Below, one piece after another: positions 1 to 8,629 of a stretch of DNA of 64,000 nt. The notes under the pieces were generated by a model that did no database searches, had not been told where the DNA came from, and saw only the letters and a program-made list of their open reading frames with translations. Both the position numbers and the translations under genes were made by a program. Within the stretch, counting starts at the first letter, position 1; every line of letters starts with the position of its first letter. Source of the stretch: Polaribacter sp. KT25b (lineage in GTDB: Bacteria; Bacteroidota; Bacteroidia; Flavobacteriales; Flavobacteriaceae); contig NZ_LT629752.1 of assembly GCF_900105145.1 (NCBI RefSeq), forward strand, positions 3,601,501-3,665,500, in the 5' to 3' direction.

Positions 1-1603
1 ATTGGTTTAAAATAGGTAACTCTTCATGAGCGGTTTTATTTTGTATCCATCTATATCCCCAATTGATTGCATAAGTATCGTAAACACCTATTTTAGGAGT
101 AATATCTACTACATTATCTTCTGGCTGAGCTACATAGTTAAATCTAGCATAATCCATAATAGATGGTGCTGTACCGCCCATTTTAGAAGTAAATGTTCTC
201 GATCTTAAAGAATCTACAGGATAACTAAAAGAAGCGCCCATATTGTGTTTTAATCCAAAGGTATGCCCAACTTCATGAGAAGACACAAAACGAATTGCTT
301 CTCCCATATGTGTATCAGAAAACTTATTACCTCTAGCTTTAGCGTCTATTGGGCCTGTTTGTACACGAATCCAAGCATGTAAACCTTTCATTAAATTGTG
401 CCACCAAATAATATCTGCTTCTAAAATTTGACCACTTCTAGGATCTACAACAGACGGTCCCATAGCATTTTGCTTTTCTGATGCTGCGTACGTAATTACA
501 GAATAACGAACATCATCTGCATCAAAATCTATATCATTATCCGAAGGAAATTTAACTTTAACAGCATTTTTAAATCCGGCAGCTTCAAAAGCTACACTCC
601 AATCATAAACACCCTTTTCTATATAAGATCTCCATTGTTTTGGTGTTGCTGGGTCTATATAATATACTATTGGTTTTTTAGGTTCTACTAATTCACCTCT
701 GCTATAAGCTGCTATGTCTTTATCTTTTGGCTCTAAATTCCAACGTGTAATCATGTGTCTGATTTCTACCTCATGCTGACTGTCTGAATAATATTCCATT
801 GGAATACTAAAAAAACCAATACGATGATCATCAAACCGTGGTTTCATAATTTTAGTCGGCAATAATACAATGTTTATTGTTACCCCAATTGTTAGTGGTA
901 ATTCTGCACTGCCAGCTTCTTTTACACCTGTAGTTACTATTGATTTAACTACAATATTTTCTGGAAAAGATTTAATTGTTTCTATTTTAGAAAGTTTGGT
1001 TTTTACACTTCCACCTAAGCCAATATTTGTAAGCACATCGCTAAAACTCTTCTCTTTTCCGTTAAAAACTTTATTCACTTTTATAAATACTGATGTAGAA
1101 TCTGTATTGTTCGCCTCAATATCAAATTCTTCTATAATCGATTCTCTAAAATTATCTTTAACGGATAATGAAATTGCATCATTTGTAGGAGATTGCACTC
1201 TTGGATTTATGGTTTTAACCCAAACTTTATTTGCTAATGTATCTTTATAAAAACGAACCATTTTGGTTTCGAAGGTCATTCCTTTATTTAAACCATGACC
1301 GTTTAAAGCATAAGGCACACTAGATACTTTATTTACGATAAGAAAATCTCTAGAAAGTAGCGAGTCTGGAATTTCGAAGTAATACTCATCCTTTAGAGTA
1401 TAAAGATTAAAAACACCTTTTTTAACTTTAGCCTCTTTTAAAAATTTTTGATAATTCAGCTTTTTTGTATCTGATATATTGTTGCTGTCTTTTTTTGTTT
1501 CATCTTCTTTTTCTTGCGCAAAATTTGTGCTGCAAATAAAAAACAGCATGCAAAAAACAGTATAACGAATCAAGGCTTTATCCTTAAATGAAGTGTATTT
1601 CAT
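1..1603 (-). CDS. Zinc-dependent metalloprotease, 3' end cut by window edge
   Basis: An open frame of 534 codons starts at an ATG (1603-1601) and runs off the left edge without a stop, so the C-terminus is missing. The N-terminus is a signal peptide that ends near CSTNFAQ, so the product is exported. The catalytic zincin motif is clear: HEVGHTFGLKHN (plus-strand about 253-288) fits HExxHxxGxxH, with three zinc-binding histidines and the catalytic glutamate. A downstream SIMDY is a plausible Met-turn. The preceding region matches the large Bacteroidota 'zinc-dependent metalloprotease' family (DUF5117-type N-terminus), as I remember it. Substrate is unknown. It lies directly downstream of a two-component pair and a tandem direct repeat, which suggests control by that pair. 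Confidence 0.88.
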   Translation of the reverse strand, partial: MKYTSFKDKALIRYTVFCMLFFICSTNFAQEKEDETKKDSNNISDTKKLNYQKFLKEAKVKKGVFNLYTLKDEYYFEIPDSLLSRDFLIVNKVSSVPYALNGHGLNKGMTFETKMVRFYKDTLANKVWVKTINPRVQSPTNDAISLSVKDNFRESIIEEFDIEANNTDSTSVFIKVNKVFNGKEKSFSDVLTNIGLGGSVKTKLSKIETIKSFPENIVVKSIVTTGVKEAGSAELPLTIGVTINIVLLPTKIMKPRFDDHRIGFFSIPMEYYSDSQHEVEIRHMITRWNLEPKDKDIAAYSRGELVEPKKPIVYYIDPATPKQWRSYIEKGVYDWSVAFEAAGFKNAVKVKFPSDNDIDFDADDVRYSVITYAASEKQNAMGPSVVDPRSGQILEADIIWWHNLMKGLHAWIRVQTGPIDAKARGNKFSDTHMGEAIRFVSSHEVGHTFGLKHNMGASFSYPVDSLRSRTFTSKMGGTAPSIMDYARFNYVAQPEDNVVDITPKIGVYDTYAINWGYRWIQNKTAHEELPILNQ

Positions 1604-1658
1604 GAAAATATAAATTGAGCTCCAAATTTTGATTAAATACTAAAGTTATTAAAACGAA

Positions 1659-1689
1659 AAGGAGTGAACGAAGTAAAATAAGGAGTGAA
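1659..1689 (-). promoter_or_regulatory. Candidate LytTR operator: 10-bp direct repeat, 21-bp period
   Basis: The decamer AAGGAGTGAA occurs at 1659-1668 and again at 1680-1689 (TTCACTCCTT on the minus strand). The copies are identical and their starts are 21 bp apart, about two helical turns. They lie between the histidine kinase stop and the metalloprotease start, 56 bp upstream of that ATG. LytTR-family regulators are known to bind paired direct repeats spaced about two turns apart. A weak minus-strand -7-like box (AAAATTTG, 1622-1629) follows without a clear -33, which would suit an activated promoter. Assignment to the adjacent regulator is inference. Confidence 0.5.
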
Positions 1690-1692
1690 ATG

Positions 1693-3330
1693 CTATTTTA
1701 CATTAATAAAGGGTAGTGTGCAGATAAATTTACCATCTAAAATGGCTGTATTAAAGTTTTTAATTTGATAATATTGGTACGTATTCTCTAAATAAGTTAG
1801 CCCAATTTGATGACTATTCTCGTCTTTTTGCTTTCTTGGCATATAATTATTTATAACTTTTATCTTATCGTTTAAAATTATAACTTCTATAAATAATGGA
1901 TTTTGTTTTGTAATGTTATTGTGTTTTATAGCATTTTCTACCAAGGTTTCTAAAGACAAAAAAGGTATTTTATTTTGCAATACTTTAGCATCACTTTTGT
2001 TAATTATAGAAACATTTAAACTATTATTAAACCGTATTTCTTGCAAAAACACATATTGTTGTAAAAAGGTAATCTCTTTTTTTACAGATATTAAATTACC
2101 ATCTCTTTCCTCTAAAAGATATCTGTATACGTCTGCTAACTTTATAACAAATTGCTGAGATAATTCTGGATTTAAATCAATTAAAACATGTAAAGAATTT
2201 AAACTATTAAATAGAAAATGAGGATTCATTTTTTTCTTTAACTGATTTAATTGAAGTACTGCATTTTCTTTTTGATATTTTTCATTTGCATAAATTAACT
2301 GTTCTTTTTCTTCTAAAACCCTAAGATTTTCAACAAATTCTTTTTTTAATTGCAATCTGTAAACAATTAAAATAAGCATGAATGTAGCAAATGCTAAAGA
2401 ACTGATCCAAGAAAAATAACGTTGTATGCTTTGTGTGGTTTCTTTTAAATGAATTTGAACAGGAAAACTAACAACAGTTATTAATGATGTATTGCTTATT
2501 TTTATGGTTTGATAATATCTTAGCACCTCTAAATCTAAAAATTCTGAAACAGCTTTAGATGTTAAAATATTTTTATTTCTAGGTACATAATAACCATTTA
2601 TCTTAATTGTACTTTGCAACACTTTTTCTATAGAAATAGTATCGAAATAACCTTCTAACTTTTTTCCTATATATGTTGTGTCTGGATGCAAAATACAAAC
2701 CCCGTCTTTGTTGGTTACCACCGTATATCCACCATCTCCTTTATATTTTTCAGAAAAATAGTTCCAAAAGTTTAATAAATCAACATCATAACCAAAAGTA
2801 ACAGTAGTATCGTTTTTTAATTTTATAGCATATGTTTTTCTATAGAGTACTTTATTTTTACTAGTTAGTATGGTATCTCTAGTATTTTTTGTTTCTGATA
2901 CATTTTTTTTACTGAGATAATTATGTATTTCTTTAGTGTATAAAGCATTCTTATTGGGACTATAAAAATCTACTGTATCATTTTTAGAAAATACGATAAA
3001 CGTATTAGAAATATTTTGATTTTCTAAAGCCAAACCAGCTGTAAAAACTAGCTTTTCTTTTAATTCTTTGGTGGATGTTTTATTAGAATATTTAATAATT
3101 TGCTCAGCATCATTTAAATAACTATTCAATTGATTAAACTCGAAAAATACCACGTTTTCCTTATCCTTTAAATTACCTTGAATTAAATCTTCTACTAAAT
3201 TTTCTGTAACAGAGGTAATTTTTGGTGTTATTAAAGCACTTCCTATAAAGTAAATAGCAATAAATAAGAAACTAATAAAAAAGTATTGCCTGTGTTGCTT
3301 AAATTTTAAGAATAAATTATTTGAAGCCAT
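1693..3330 (-). CDS. LytS/YehU-type sensor histidine kinase
   Basis: This is a 545-residue membrane histidine kinase. A first membrane helix (about residues 17-36) and a second (about 306-326) enclose a roughly 270-residue periplasmic sensor region, probably Cache-like. After a short coiled segment comes the His_kinase domain with MNPHFLFNSLNSL, in which H371 is the predicted phosphorylated histidine. LVENAIKHN (about 463-471) supplies the N-box asparagine for ATP binding. The phosphate would pass to the LytTR regulator encoded just upstream (1 bp between the genes), so the two form one transcription unit. The ligand is unknown. The family is common in Bacteroidota, where it pairs with LytTR regulators. 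Confidence 0.9.
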   Translation of the reverse strand: MASNNLFLKFKQHRQYFFISFLFIAIYFIGSALITPKITSVTENLVEDLIQGNLKDKENVVFFEFNQLNSYLNDAEQIIKYSNKTSTKELKEKLVFTAGLALENQNISNTFIVFSKNDTVDFYSPNKNALYTKEIHNYLSKKNVSETKNTRDTILTSKNKVLYRKTYAIKLKNDTTVTFGYDVDLLNFWNYFSEKYKGDGGYTVVTNKDGVCILHPDTTYIGKKLEGYFDTISIEKVLQSTIKINGYYVPRNKNILTSKAVSEFLDLEVLRYYQTIKISNTSLITVVSFPVQIHLKETTQSIQRYFSWISSLAFATFMLILIVYRLQLKKEFVENLRVLEEKEQLIYANEKYQKENAVLQLNQLKKKMNPHFLFNSLNSLHVLIDLNPELSQQFVIKLADVYRYLLEERDGNLISVKKEITFLQQYVFLQEIRFNNSLNVSIINKSDAKVLQNKIPFLSLETLVENAIKHNNITKQNPLFIEVIILNDKIKVINNYMPRKQKDENSHQIGLTYLENTYQYYQIKNFNTAILDGKFICTLPFINVK

Positions 3331-3331
3331 A

Positions 3332-4102
3332 TTAACGATTTAACCAATCTTTAAAAGCAGTGATACGATTAGAACTTACAAAAATAAGATCTCTTGCATT
3401 TATTTGTGGTTGTAATTCTATTTTCAATCTATTGTGACTGTATTTTGCAATTTTTTTAATGGCTAAATGACTAATAATATATTTTCGGTTTATTTTAAAA
3501 AATTGATCTTTAGATAATTTATGCTCTAAACTAGAAATGGTGTCTGCATATAAATAACTTTCACCAGAAATTGTAAATATAAAAAGTGATTTATTTTCTG
3601 CCATAAAATAGGCAATTTGGTTACTTTCTATAGATCGAAAATTTTCTCCAATAGATACCAAAAAACGTTTTTGTTCTTCTTTTTTTTCGTTAGAATCTTT
3701 TAACTCTAAAATGTATTTATCTAGCTGTTTAAAATCTACTGCTGTGTTTTTATTAAAATTAATGTGCTTTTTTATAGCGTTTTCTAACCGAACCGTATCA
3801 TAAGGTTTTAATAAATAATCGATAGCAAAAAACTGGAATGATTGTATGGCATATTGATCGAAGGCAGTTGTAAAAATTATAGGGGTTTTTATTTTTAAGG
3901 AATCAAAAATCTCAAAACTTTCTCCATCACCTAAATGAATATCGCTTAAAATAAGATCGCAAGTATTATTCTTAAACCATTCTATAGATTGCTCAACACT
4001 TTCTAAACGCTTTTTTATGGTTATAGGATACTCCATTTTTAAAAGCATTTTTTCTAAAGAATTTGCAGCTAAATCTTCATCTTCAATAATAACAATATCC
4101 AT
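3332..4102 (-). CDS. LytTR-family response regulator
   Basis: The 256-residue protein has an N-terminal receiver domain with acidic residues EDED near 7-10, the phospho-acceptor D54 in LSDIHLG, the conserved threonines near 78-79 and K99 in LLKP. A linker of about 30 residues leads to a C-terminal LytTR DNA-binding domain (about 150-256), recognisable from FFKINRKYIISHLAIKKI. It is the first gene of the unit and its stop is 1 bp from the kinase start. A consensus promoter lies 54 bp upstream of the ATG. The likely targets include the metalloprotease gene that follows the kinase, because a two-turn direct repeat of the type LytTR domains bind precedes it. Confidence 0.92.
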   Translation of the reverse strand: MDIVIIEDEDLAANSLEKMLLKMEYPITIKKRLESVEQSIEWFKNNTCDLILSDIHLGDGESFEIFDSLKIKTPIIFTTAFDQYAIQSFQFFAIDYLLKPYDTVRLENAIKKHINFNKNTAVDFKQLDKYILELKDSNEKKEEQKRFLVSIGENFRSIESNQIAYFMAENKSLFIFTISGESYLYADTISSLEHKLSKDQFFKINRKYIISHLAIKKIAKYSHNRLKIELQPQINARDLIFVSSNRITAFKDWLNR

Positions 4103-4155
4103 TCTTGTATTTTTAAGTTCTGTTTAGGCTGTAGTATAAAATATAATAAGATGTG

Positions 4156-4185
4156 CAAAAATAAACATAACCTACTATAAATCAA
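4156..4185 (-). promoter_or_regulatory. Bacteroidota-type promoter for the two-component operon
   Basis: On the minus strand the -7 box is TATTTTTG (plus 4156-4163) and the -33 TTG is at plus 4183-4185, separated by 19 bp. This matches the Flavobacterium consensus TTG-N17-23-TAnnTTTG. The predicted leader to the response-regulator ATG is about 50 nt. Confidence 0.6.
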
Positions 4186-4222
4186 CATATTTAACATCTA
4201 ATTGCTATACTAATAAAACAAT

Positions 4223-4250
4223 AAAGCCTTTCGATATTTCGAAAGGCTTT
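4223..4250 (-). terminator. Terminator-like hairpin after the CAT tRNA
   Basis: A perfect 12-bp inverted repeat (AAAGCCTTTCGA and its complement) encloses a TATT loop. It lies 12 bp downstream of the tRNA on the minus strand and is followed there by a T-rich run interrupted by A and G. Confidence 0.7.
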
Positions 4251-4262
4251 AGATAATTAAAG

Positions 4263-4336
4263 TGGTCCCACATGGACTCGAACCATGGACCACCTGATTA
4301 TGAGTCAGGTGCTCTAACCAACTGAGCTATAGGACC
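4263..4336 (-). tRNA. tRNA with CAT anticodon (tRNA-Ile2 or elongator tRNA-Met)
   Basis: The minus strand folds into a full cloverleaf. The acceptor stem is GGTCCTA with TGGGACC, the D-arm contains AGCTCAGTTGGTTAGAGC, the anticodon stem is CCTGA/TCAGG around a CTCATAA loop, and the T-arm contains GGTTCGAGTCC. The discriminator base is A and CCA is not encoded. CAT anticodons serve initiator Met, elongator Met or, after lysidine modification, Ile. The first acceptor pair is G-C, unlike most bacterial initiators. The C4-G69 and C5-G68 pairs are features that E. coli TilS recognises in tRNA-Ile2, so Ile2 is somewhat favoured. The sequence alone does not settle the identity. Confidence 0.93.
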
Positions 4337-4350
4337 GATAATTAAGGCTG

Positions 4351-4383
4351 CAAATGTACTATAATTTTTAAATTATTTGCAAA
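4351..4383 (-). promoter_or_regulatory. Promoter of the CAT-anticodon tRNA
   Basis: On the minus strand a TTTG (plus 4380-4383) and TACATTTG (plus 4351-4358) are separated by 21 bp, which fits the Bacteroidota consensus. The -7 box ends 14 bp before the mature tRNA 5' end. Confidence 0.65.
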
Positions 4384-4399
4384 TAAAATTAAAGAATAA

Positions 4400-5371
4400 T
4401 TACACAGTTCTATTCATTAACCATAAACCAAACTCTCTTAAGCCCTCTTTATTACTTTTTGTGATATTCATTTTTGCTAAAGTGTTAAATGCCTTTTGGG
4501 TATAATGTTCTATTTGATGTTTAATTAATACAGGAATATCATTTAAATCAAAAATTCTTCTTATTTCTTCAATTTTAATAGAATTATCGTCTAGTTTTAG
4601 ATTGTAATAATGCTTTAGCTTATTTCTATCTTTCTCATTCGCAACTTCTAAACATTTTAAATACAAAAATGTTTTTTTGTTTTCTATAATATCTCCACCA
4701 ACTTGTTTCCCAAAGGTTTCTGGATCTCCAAAGGTGTCTAAATAGTCATCTTGTAATTGAAAAGCCAAACCTAAATTTAAACCGAAATCGTAAATTAAAT
4801 TAGCATTTTCTTCATCTGTTTTGGCTACAATTGCCCCCATTTTTAAAGCAGCTGCAACTAAAACTGATGTTTTTAAACGAATCATATTTATATATTCGTC
4901 GATAGTTACATCATTTCTAGTTTCAAAATCTACATCTAATTGCTGTCCGTCGCAAACTTCTAAGGCAGTTTTACTAAATAATTTTGCTAATTTCTGAAAA
5001 ACAATTGGTTCATAATTTTCGAAATACTGATATGCTAAAATTAACATGGCATCTCCAGAAAGTATGCCTGTATTTATATTCCATTTTTCATGAACGGTAA
5101 CTTTACCTCTTCTTAAAGGCGCATCATCCATAATATCGTCATGAATTAACGTAAAATTATGAAAAACTTCAACTGCTAAAGCTGCTGGCATTGCTTTTTT
5201 ATAATCCGAAGAAAAAATATCTGCAGCCATTAATGTTAAAACAGGACGTATTCTCTTACCTCCTAATTGCAATATATAATCGATGGGTTCATATAAGTTT
5301 TTAGGCTCATGAATCCATACTTTAGATTCTAAATACTGCAAAAACTCTTGTTGATATTGTAAAATGTTCAA
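4400..5371 (-). CDS. Polyprenyl (geranylgeranyl/farnesyl-type) diphosphate synthase
   Basis: The 323-residue all-helical trans-isoprenyl diphosphate synthase condenses isopentenyl diphosphate with an allylic diphosphate. The first aspartate-rich motif is DDIMDD (residues 78-83), followed by the conserved RRG, and the second is DDYLD (208-212). The GGKRIRP substrate-binding motif lies at about 37-43 and KTS at about 167-169. Length and motifs fit the short-chain synthases used in Bacteroidota for quinone and carotenoid precursors. The product chain length cannot be read reliably. It is a stand-alone minus-strand gene, divergent from the TetR-efflux operon, with a 127-bp shared intergenic region that holds the TetR palindrome. 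Confidence 0.92.
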   Translation of the reverse strand: MNILQYQQEFLQYLESKVWIHEPKNLYEPIDYILQLGGKRIRPVLTLMAADIFSSDYKKAMPAALAVEVFHNFTLIHDDIMDDAPLRRGKVTVHEKWNINTGILSGDAMLILAYQYFENYEPIVFQKLAKLFSKTALEVCDGQQLDVDFETRNDVTIDEYINMIRLKTSVLVAAALKMGAIVAKTDEENANLIYDFGLNLGLAFQLQDDYLDTFGDPETFGKQVGGDIIENKKTFLYLKCLEVANEKDRNKLKHYYNLKLDDNSIKIEEIRRIFDLNDIPVLIKHQIEHYTQKAFNTLAKMNITKSNKEGLREFGLWLMNRTV

Positions 5372-5447
5372 ATCTGTAATTTTTTGTAAAAATAATGTAA
5401 AGAAATTCTTCTTTTTAATGTTATTGTTAAAAAATCATTAAAACTTT

Positions 5448-5475
5448 GGAAACTTTATTTGTTTCTAAAGTTTCC
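5448..5475. promoter_or_regulatory. Perfect palindrome, candidate TetR autoregulatory operator
   Basis: GGAAACTTTA (5448-5457) is exactly inverted as TAAAGTTTCC (5466-5475) around an 8-bp spacer. The -33 element of the efflux-operon promoter lies in the spacer and the right arm ends 5 bp before the -7 box. Binding here would block transcription. The site is 23 bp upstream of a TetR-family gene, the usual arrangement for an autorepressor operator. Confidence 0.65.
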
Positions 5476-5488
5476 ATATGTATATTTG
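5459..5488 (+). promoter_or_regulatory. Promoter of the TetR-RND efflux operon
   Basis: TTG at 5459-5461 and TATATTTG at 5481-5488 are 19 bp apart and match the Bacteroidota consensus. The predicted transcript start near 5493-5495 leaves a leader of only about 5 nt before the ATG at 5499. This also rules out the upstream in-frame ATG at 5478. Confidence 0.7.
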
Positions 5489-5498
5489 CACTCGAATT

Positions 5499-6104
5499 AT
5501 GAAAGAAAAAATTTTAGAAAAATCGAACGAACTCTTCTTAAACCTAGGTTTTAAGAGTGTTACTATGGATGAAATTGCAAATGCATTAGGGGTTTCTAAA
5601 AAAACAATTTACAAATATTTTAGTAATAAAACCGCTTTGATAGCTGCTGTTACAGATAATATGTTTGAAACTATTTGTTGTAGTATAGATACTGTTTGTG
5701 AAGAAAAAATGAATCCTATCGATGAGTTATACCACATTAAACGTATAATAATGTCTCATCTAAAAGACGAAAAATCTTCACCTTTTTATCAGCTTCAAAA
5801 ATATTATCCTAAAATATATGCCTCTTTAACACAGAAACAATTTCATGTAATGCAAGAAACTGTGCAAGATAATTTGCAAAGAGGAATCGATTCTGGCTTA
5901 TTTAGGACAGAAATAGACATCGAATTTATTAGTAGAATTTACTTTAGTGGAATGATTGGTATTAAAGATCAACAGTTATTTCCGGTAATAAAATATTCGA
6001 TGAACACGTTATTAAATAATTACTTAGAATATCATATTAGAGGAATATCAACAGAAAAAGGAGTACAAGAATTAGAACAACAATTAAAAAACAATAATTT
6101 ATAA
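5499..6104 (+). CDS. TetR/AcrR-family transcriptional regulator of the efflux operon
   Basis: The N-terminal helix-turn-helix is typical of TetR (MDEIANALGVSKKTIYKYF, about residues 23-41). The C-terminal domain of about 150 residues should bind a ligand. I place the start at 5499 and not at the in-frame ATG at 5478, because 5478 lies upstream of the predicted transcript start and the family normally begins with MKEKIL-like residues. Its stop codon abuts the ATG of the TolC-like gene, so it heads the efflux operon. A perfect 28-bp palindrome overlapping its promoter suggests that it represses itself and the pump genes until an inducer is bound. Confidence 0.9.
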   Translation: MKEKILEKSNELFLNLGFKSVTMDEIANALGVSKKTIYKYFSNKTALIAAVTDNMFETICCSIDTVCEEKMNPIDELYHIKRIIMSHLKDEKSSPFYQLQKYYPKIYASLTQKQFHVMQETVQDNLQRGIDSGLFRTEIDIEFISRIYFSGMIGIKDQQLFPVIKYSMNTLLNNYLEYHIRGISTEKGVQELEQQLKNNNL

Positions 6105-7439
6105 ATGAAGAAATATATATACATATTTTCTTTTTTTGCTTTTACAATCTCTTTAAAAGCACAAGAAAAAACAATGGAATTATCTCTAAAAGAAGCAATA
6201 AGCTTTGGTATAGAAAATAGTTACAACACAAAAGTAGCAAGAAACGATATTAAATCTGCAAAGGATAAAGTTTGGGAAACAACAGCTATTGGTTTACCTC
6301 AAATTAATGGAGCTGTAGATTACCAGCAATATTTAAAACTACCTATTACTTTAATAGATTTTGATGGCGATGGCACAAACGAAGAATTTGTATTTGTTCA
6401 AAAACAAAGTTTAAACGCTTCTGTAACTTTAACTCAATTATTGTTTGATGGTTCTTATTTAGTAGGCTTACAAGCTTCTAAAACCTATTTAAAAATATCT
6501 AAACAAGCAGAAGAAAAAACAGAACTAACTACTAGAGAAGCAATTATTAACGCTTATGGTAACGTTTTAATTACAGAAAGTAGCATTGCTATATTAGAAA
6601 GTAATATTAAAATTCTTCAAAAAAATTATGATGACGCTAAAAAAATCTATGAAAATGGATTGAATGAAGAAGAAGATGTAGAGCAATTAGAAATTACTTT
6701 AGGAAATTTAAAAAATCAATTAAATAGTGTTATCAGAATGAAAAAAATAGCTTACCAAATGTTAAATCTTTCACTTGGTAATGATATAAATACAACACTA
6801 ATTTTAACTGATAACTTAGATTCTTTAGTAAAAACCAATATAGAACTTGCTTTAATTTCTGAAGATTTTGATGTGAACAATCATATTGATTTTAAAATTT
6901 CTGAAAACGACAGAGAAACAAAACGTTTAACAGTAAAATTAGAACAAAGTAAAGCTTTACCTACTTTAAGTGCATTTGTTAATTATGGTAGCCAAGCTTA
7001 TTCTGACTCTTTTTCGTTCTTTAAAGGCAGTCAAGAATGGTTTGCTTCTTCTCTTTTAGGTATTAGCTTAAATGTACCCATTTTTAGTAGTTTTAGTAGA
7101 AAATCTAAAACAGCGCAAGCAAAAATAGCATTAGAAAATGCCAATTTACGTTTAGAAGAAACCAAACAACGTTTAAACTTATTAGCAGAAACAGCAAAAA
7201 GCGAATATCAATTAAGTATTGAAAATTATACTACAGCTCAAAAAAATCTAGGTTTATCAGAAAGAATAGAAAAGAAACAACGCATTAAATTTTTTGAAGG
7301 TATTTCTTCTAGTTTCGATTTATTACAAGCTCAAAATCAATTATACACACAACAACAAAATTACATACAATCTATGTTAGATGTAATTTCTAAAAAAGCG
7401 GCATTAGAAAACGCATTAAACTTACCAATTAAACAATAA
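6105..7439 (+). CDS. TolC-family outer membrane efflux protein
   Basis: A signal peptide (cleavage near LKAQ, about residue 20) precedes a 424-residue mature protein built from two OEP repeats of long coiled helices. Examples are ESSIAILESNIKILQKNYDD and RLEETKQRLNLLAETAKSEY. The protein would form the trimeric outer-membrane channel and periplasmic tunnel of a tripartite pump. The ATG follows the TetR stop with no gap, and the adaptor gene begins 6 bp after its stop, so the pump genes are co-transcribed. The exported substrate cannot be inferred. Confidence 0.92.
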   Translation: MKKYIYIFSFFAFTISLKAQEKTMELSLKEAISFGIENSYNTKVARNDIKSAKDKVWETTAIGLPQINGAVDYQQYLKLPITLIDFDGDGTNEEFVFVQKQSLNASVTLTQLLFDGSYLVGLQASKTYLKISKQAEEKTELTTREAIINAYGNVLITESSIAILESNIKILQKNYDDAKKIYENGLNEEEDVEQLEITLGNLKNQLNSVIRMKKIAYQMLNLSLGNDINTTLILTDNLDSLVKTNIELALISEDFDVNNHIDFKISENDRETKRLTVKLEQSKALPTLSAFVNYGSQAYSDSFSFFKGSQEWFASSLLGISLNVPIFSSFSRKSKTAQAKIALENANLRLEETKQRLNLLAETAKSEYQLSIENYTTAQKNLGLSERIEKKQRIKFFEGISSSFDLLQAQNQLYTQQQNYIQSMLDVISKKAALENALNLPIKQ

Positions 7440-7445
7440 CCAGGC

Positions 7446-8618
7446 ATGAGAAAAATATATTCATTATTAGTAATAACAACTGTTTTAATCTCTTGCGGAG
7501 AGAAAAAAACAACATCTATAGAAAGTTTAATTTCTTCTGGAACCTTAACAGAGTTAACAGCTAAAAAGAAAGAAATTACCACCAATTTAGAAGCAATAAA
7601 TGCAGATTTAGAAGCAATAAATAACGCAATTGCCATAAAAGATACAGTAAAAAAATTACCTTTAATAACAACATTCGTTGCTAAAGAAGAGGTTTTTAAA
7701 CATTATTTAGAAATTCAAGGAAGCGTAAAAACAAAACAAAACATTTTAATTTATCCAGAAATGGCAGGTATTTTAAAATCTGTTTACGTAAAAGAAGGGC
7801 AAAAAGTTACCAAAGGACAAGTATTAGCAACTATAGATGATGGTGGTTTAAGTAACCAAGTGGCACAATTAGAAGCTACAACCCAATTGGCAAAAACCAC
7901 TTACGAACGTCAAAAACGTTTATGGGAACAAAAAATTGGATCTGAAATTCAGTTTTTACAAACAAAAACAAATTACGATGCGCAACAAAACACCCTTAAG
8001 CAACTTAAAACTCAACTAGGTAAATCAACAATAAAAGCACCTTTTTCTGGTGTTATAGACGATGTAATAAAAGAATCTGGTAATGTTGTTGCTCCAGGAA
8101 TTGGTTCAGAAATTTTTAGAATTGTAAACCTAAATAATATGTATATTGAAGCAGAAGTACCAGAAAGATACATTACTAGCATTCAAAAAAATAAAGAAGT
8201 TAAAATAGAATTTCCTGTTCTTGGCACAAACATAAACAGTTCTGTAAGACAAGTTGGTAGTTTTATAAACCCAAATAATAGATCTTTTAAAATTGAAGTT
8301 CCTGTTGCTAATAAAAACGGACATGTAAAACCAAATTTAACTGCAAAACTTCAAATTAATGATTATACAGATGATACTGCAATTTTAATTCCGCAAAGTA
8401 TTATTTCTGAAAATGCAAGTGGTGAGCAATTTGTCTATGTTATAAAAAACAAAACTTCAGAAAATGAAGCTATTGCAGAAAGACTAGTTATTAAAACCGG
8501 TAAAACACAAGGTAATTTTATAGAAGTTTTAGAGAACTTACCTGTTGGAGCAGAAATTATAAAAGAAGGAGCGCGTAGTGTAAACAATGGGCAAACGGTA
8601 AAAGTTATCAATAAATAA
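7446..8618 (+). CDS. RND efflux periplasmic adaptor (membrane fusion) lipoprotein
   Basis: The protein has a lipoprotein signal (VLISC, C17), a short coiled region and a biotinyl-lipoyl-like barrel split around a helical hairpin. The first half shows VYVKEGQKVTKGQVLATIDD and the second KAPFSGVIDDVIKESGNVV. These are the hallmarks of HlyD/AcrA-type adaptors, which bridge the inner-membrane RND pump and TolC. A beta-barrel and membrane-proximal domain follow. At 390 residues it is of ordinary family length. It is the third gene of the operon, 11 bp before the permease. Confidence 0.93.
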   Translation: MRKIYSLLVITTVLISCGEKKTTSIESLISSGTLTELTAKKKEITTNLEAINADLEAINNAIAIKDTVKKLPLITTFVAKEEVFKHYLEIQGSVKTKQNILIYPEMAGILKSVYVKEGQKVTKGQVLATIDDGGLSNQVAQLEATTQLAKTTYERQKRLWEQKIGSEIQFLQTKTNYDAQQNTLKQLKTQLGKSTIKAPFSGVIDDVIKESGNVVAPGIGSEIFRIVNLNNMYIEAEVPERYITSIQKNKEVKIEFPVLGTNINSSVRQVGSFINPNNRSFKIEVPVANKNGHVKPNLTAKLQINDYTDDTAILIPQSIISENASGEQFVYVIKNKTSENEAIAERLVIKTGKTQGNFIEVLENLPVGAEIIKEGARSVNNGQTVKVINK

Positions 8619-8629
8619 AAAAATTAAGG

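Noticed and set aside
870..1250. Plus-strand open frame of 126 codons
   Set aside because: It lies wholly inside the minus-strand metalloprotease gene, which has a signal peptide and catalytic motif. The plus frame has no recognisable features.
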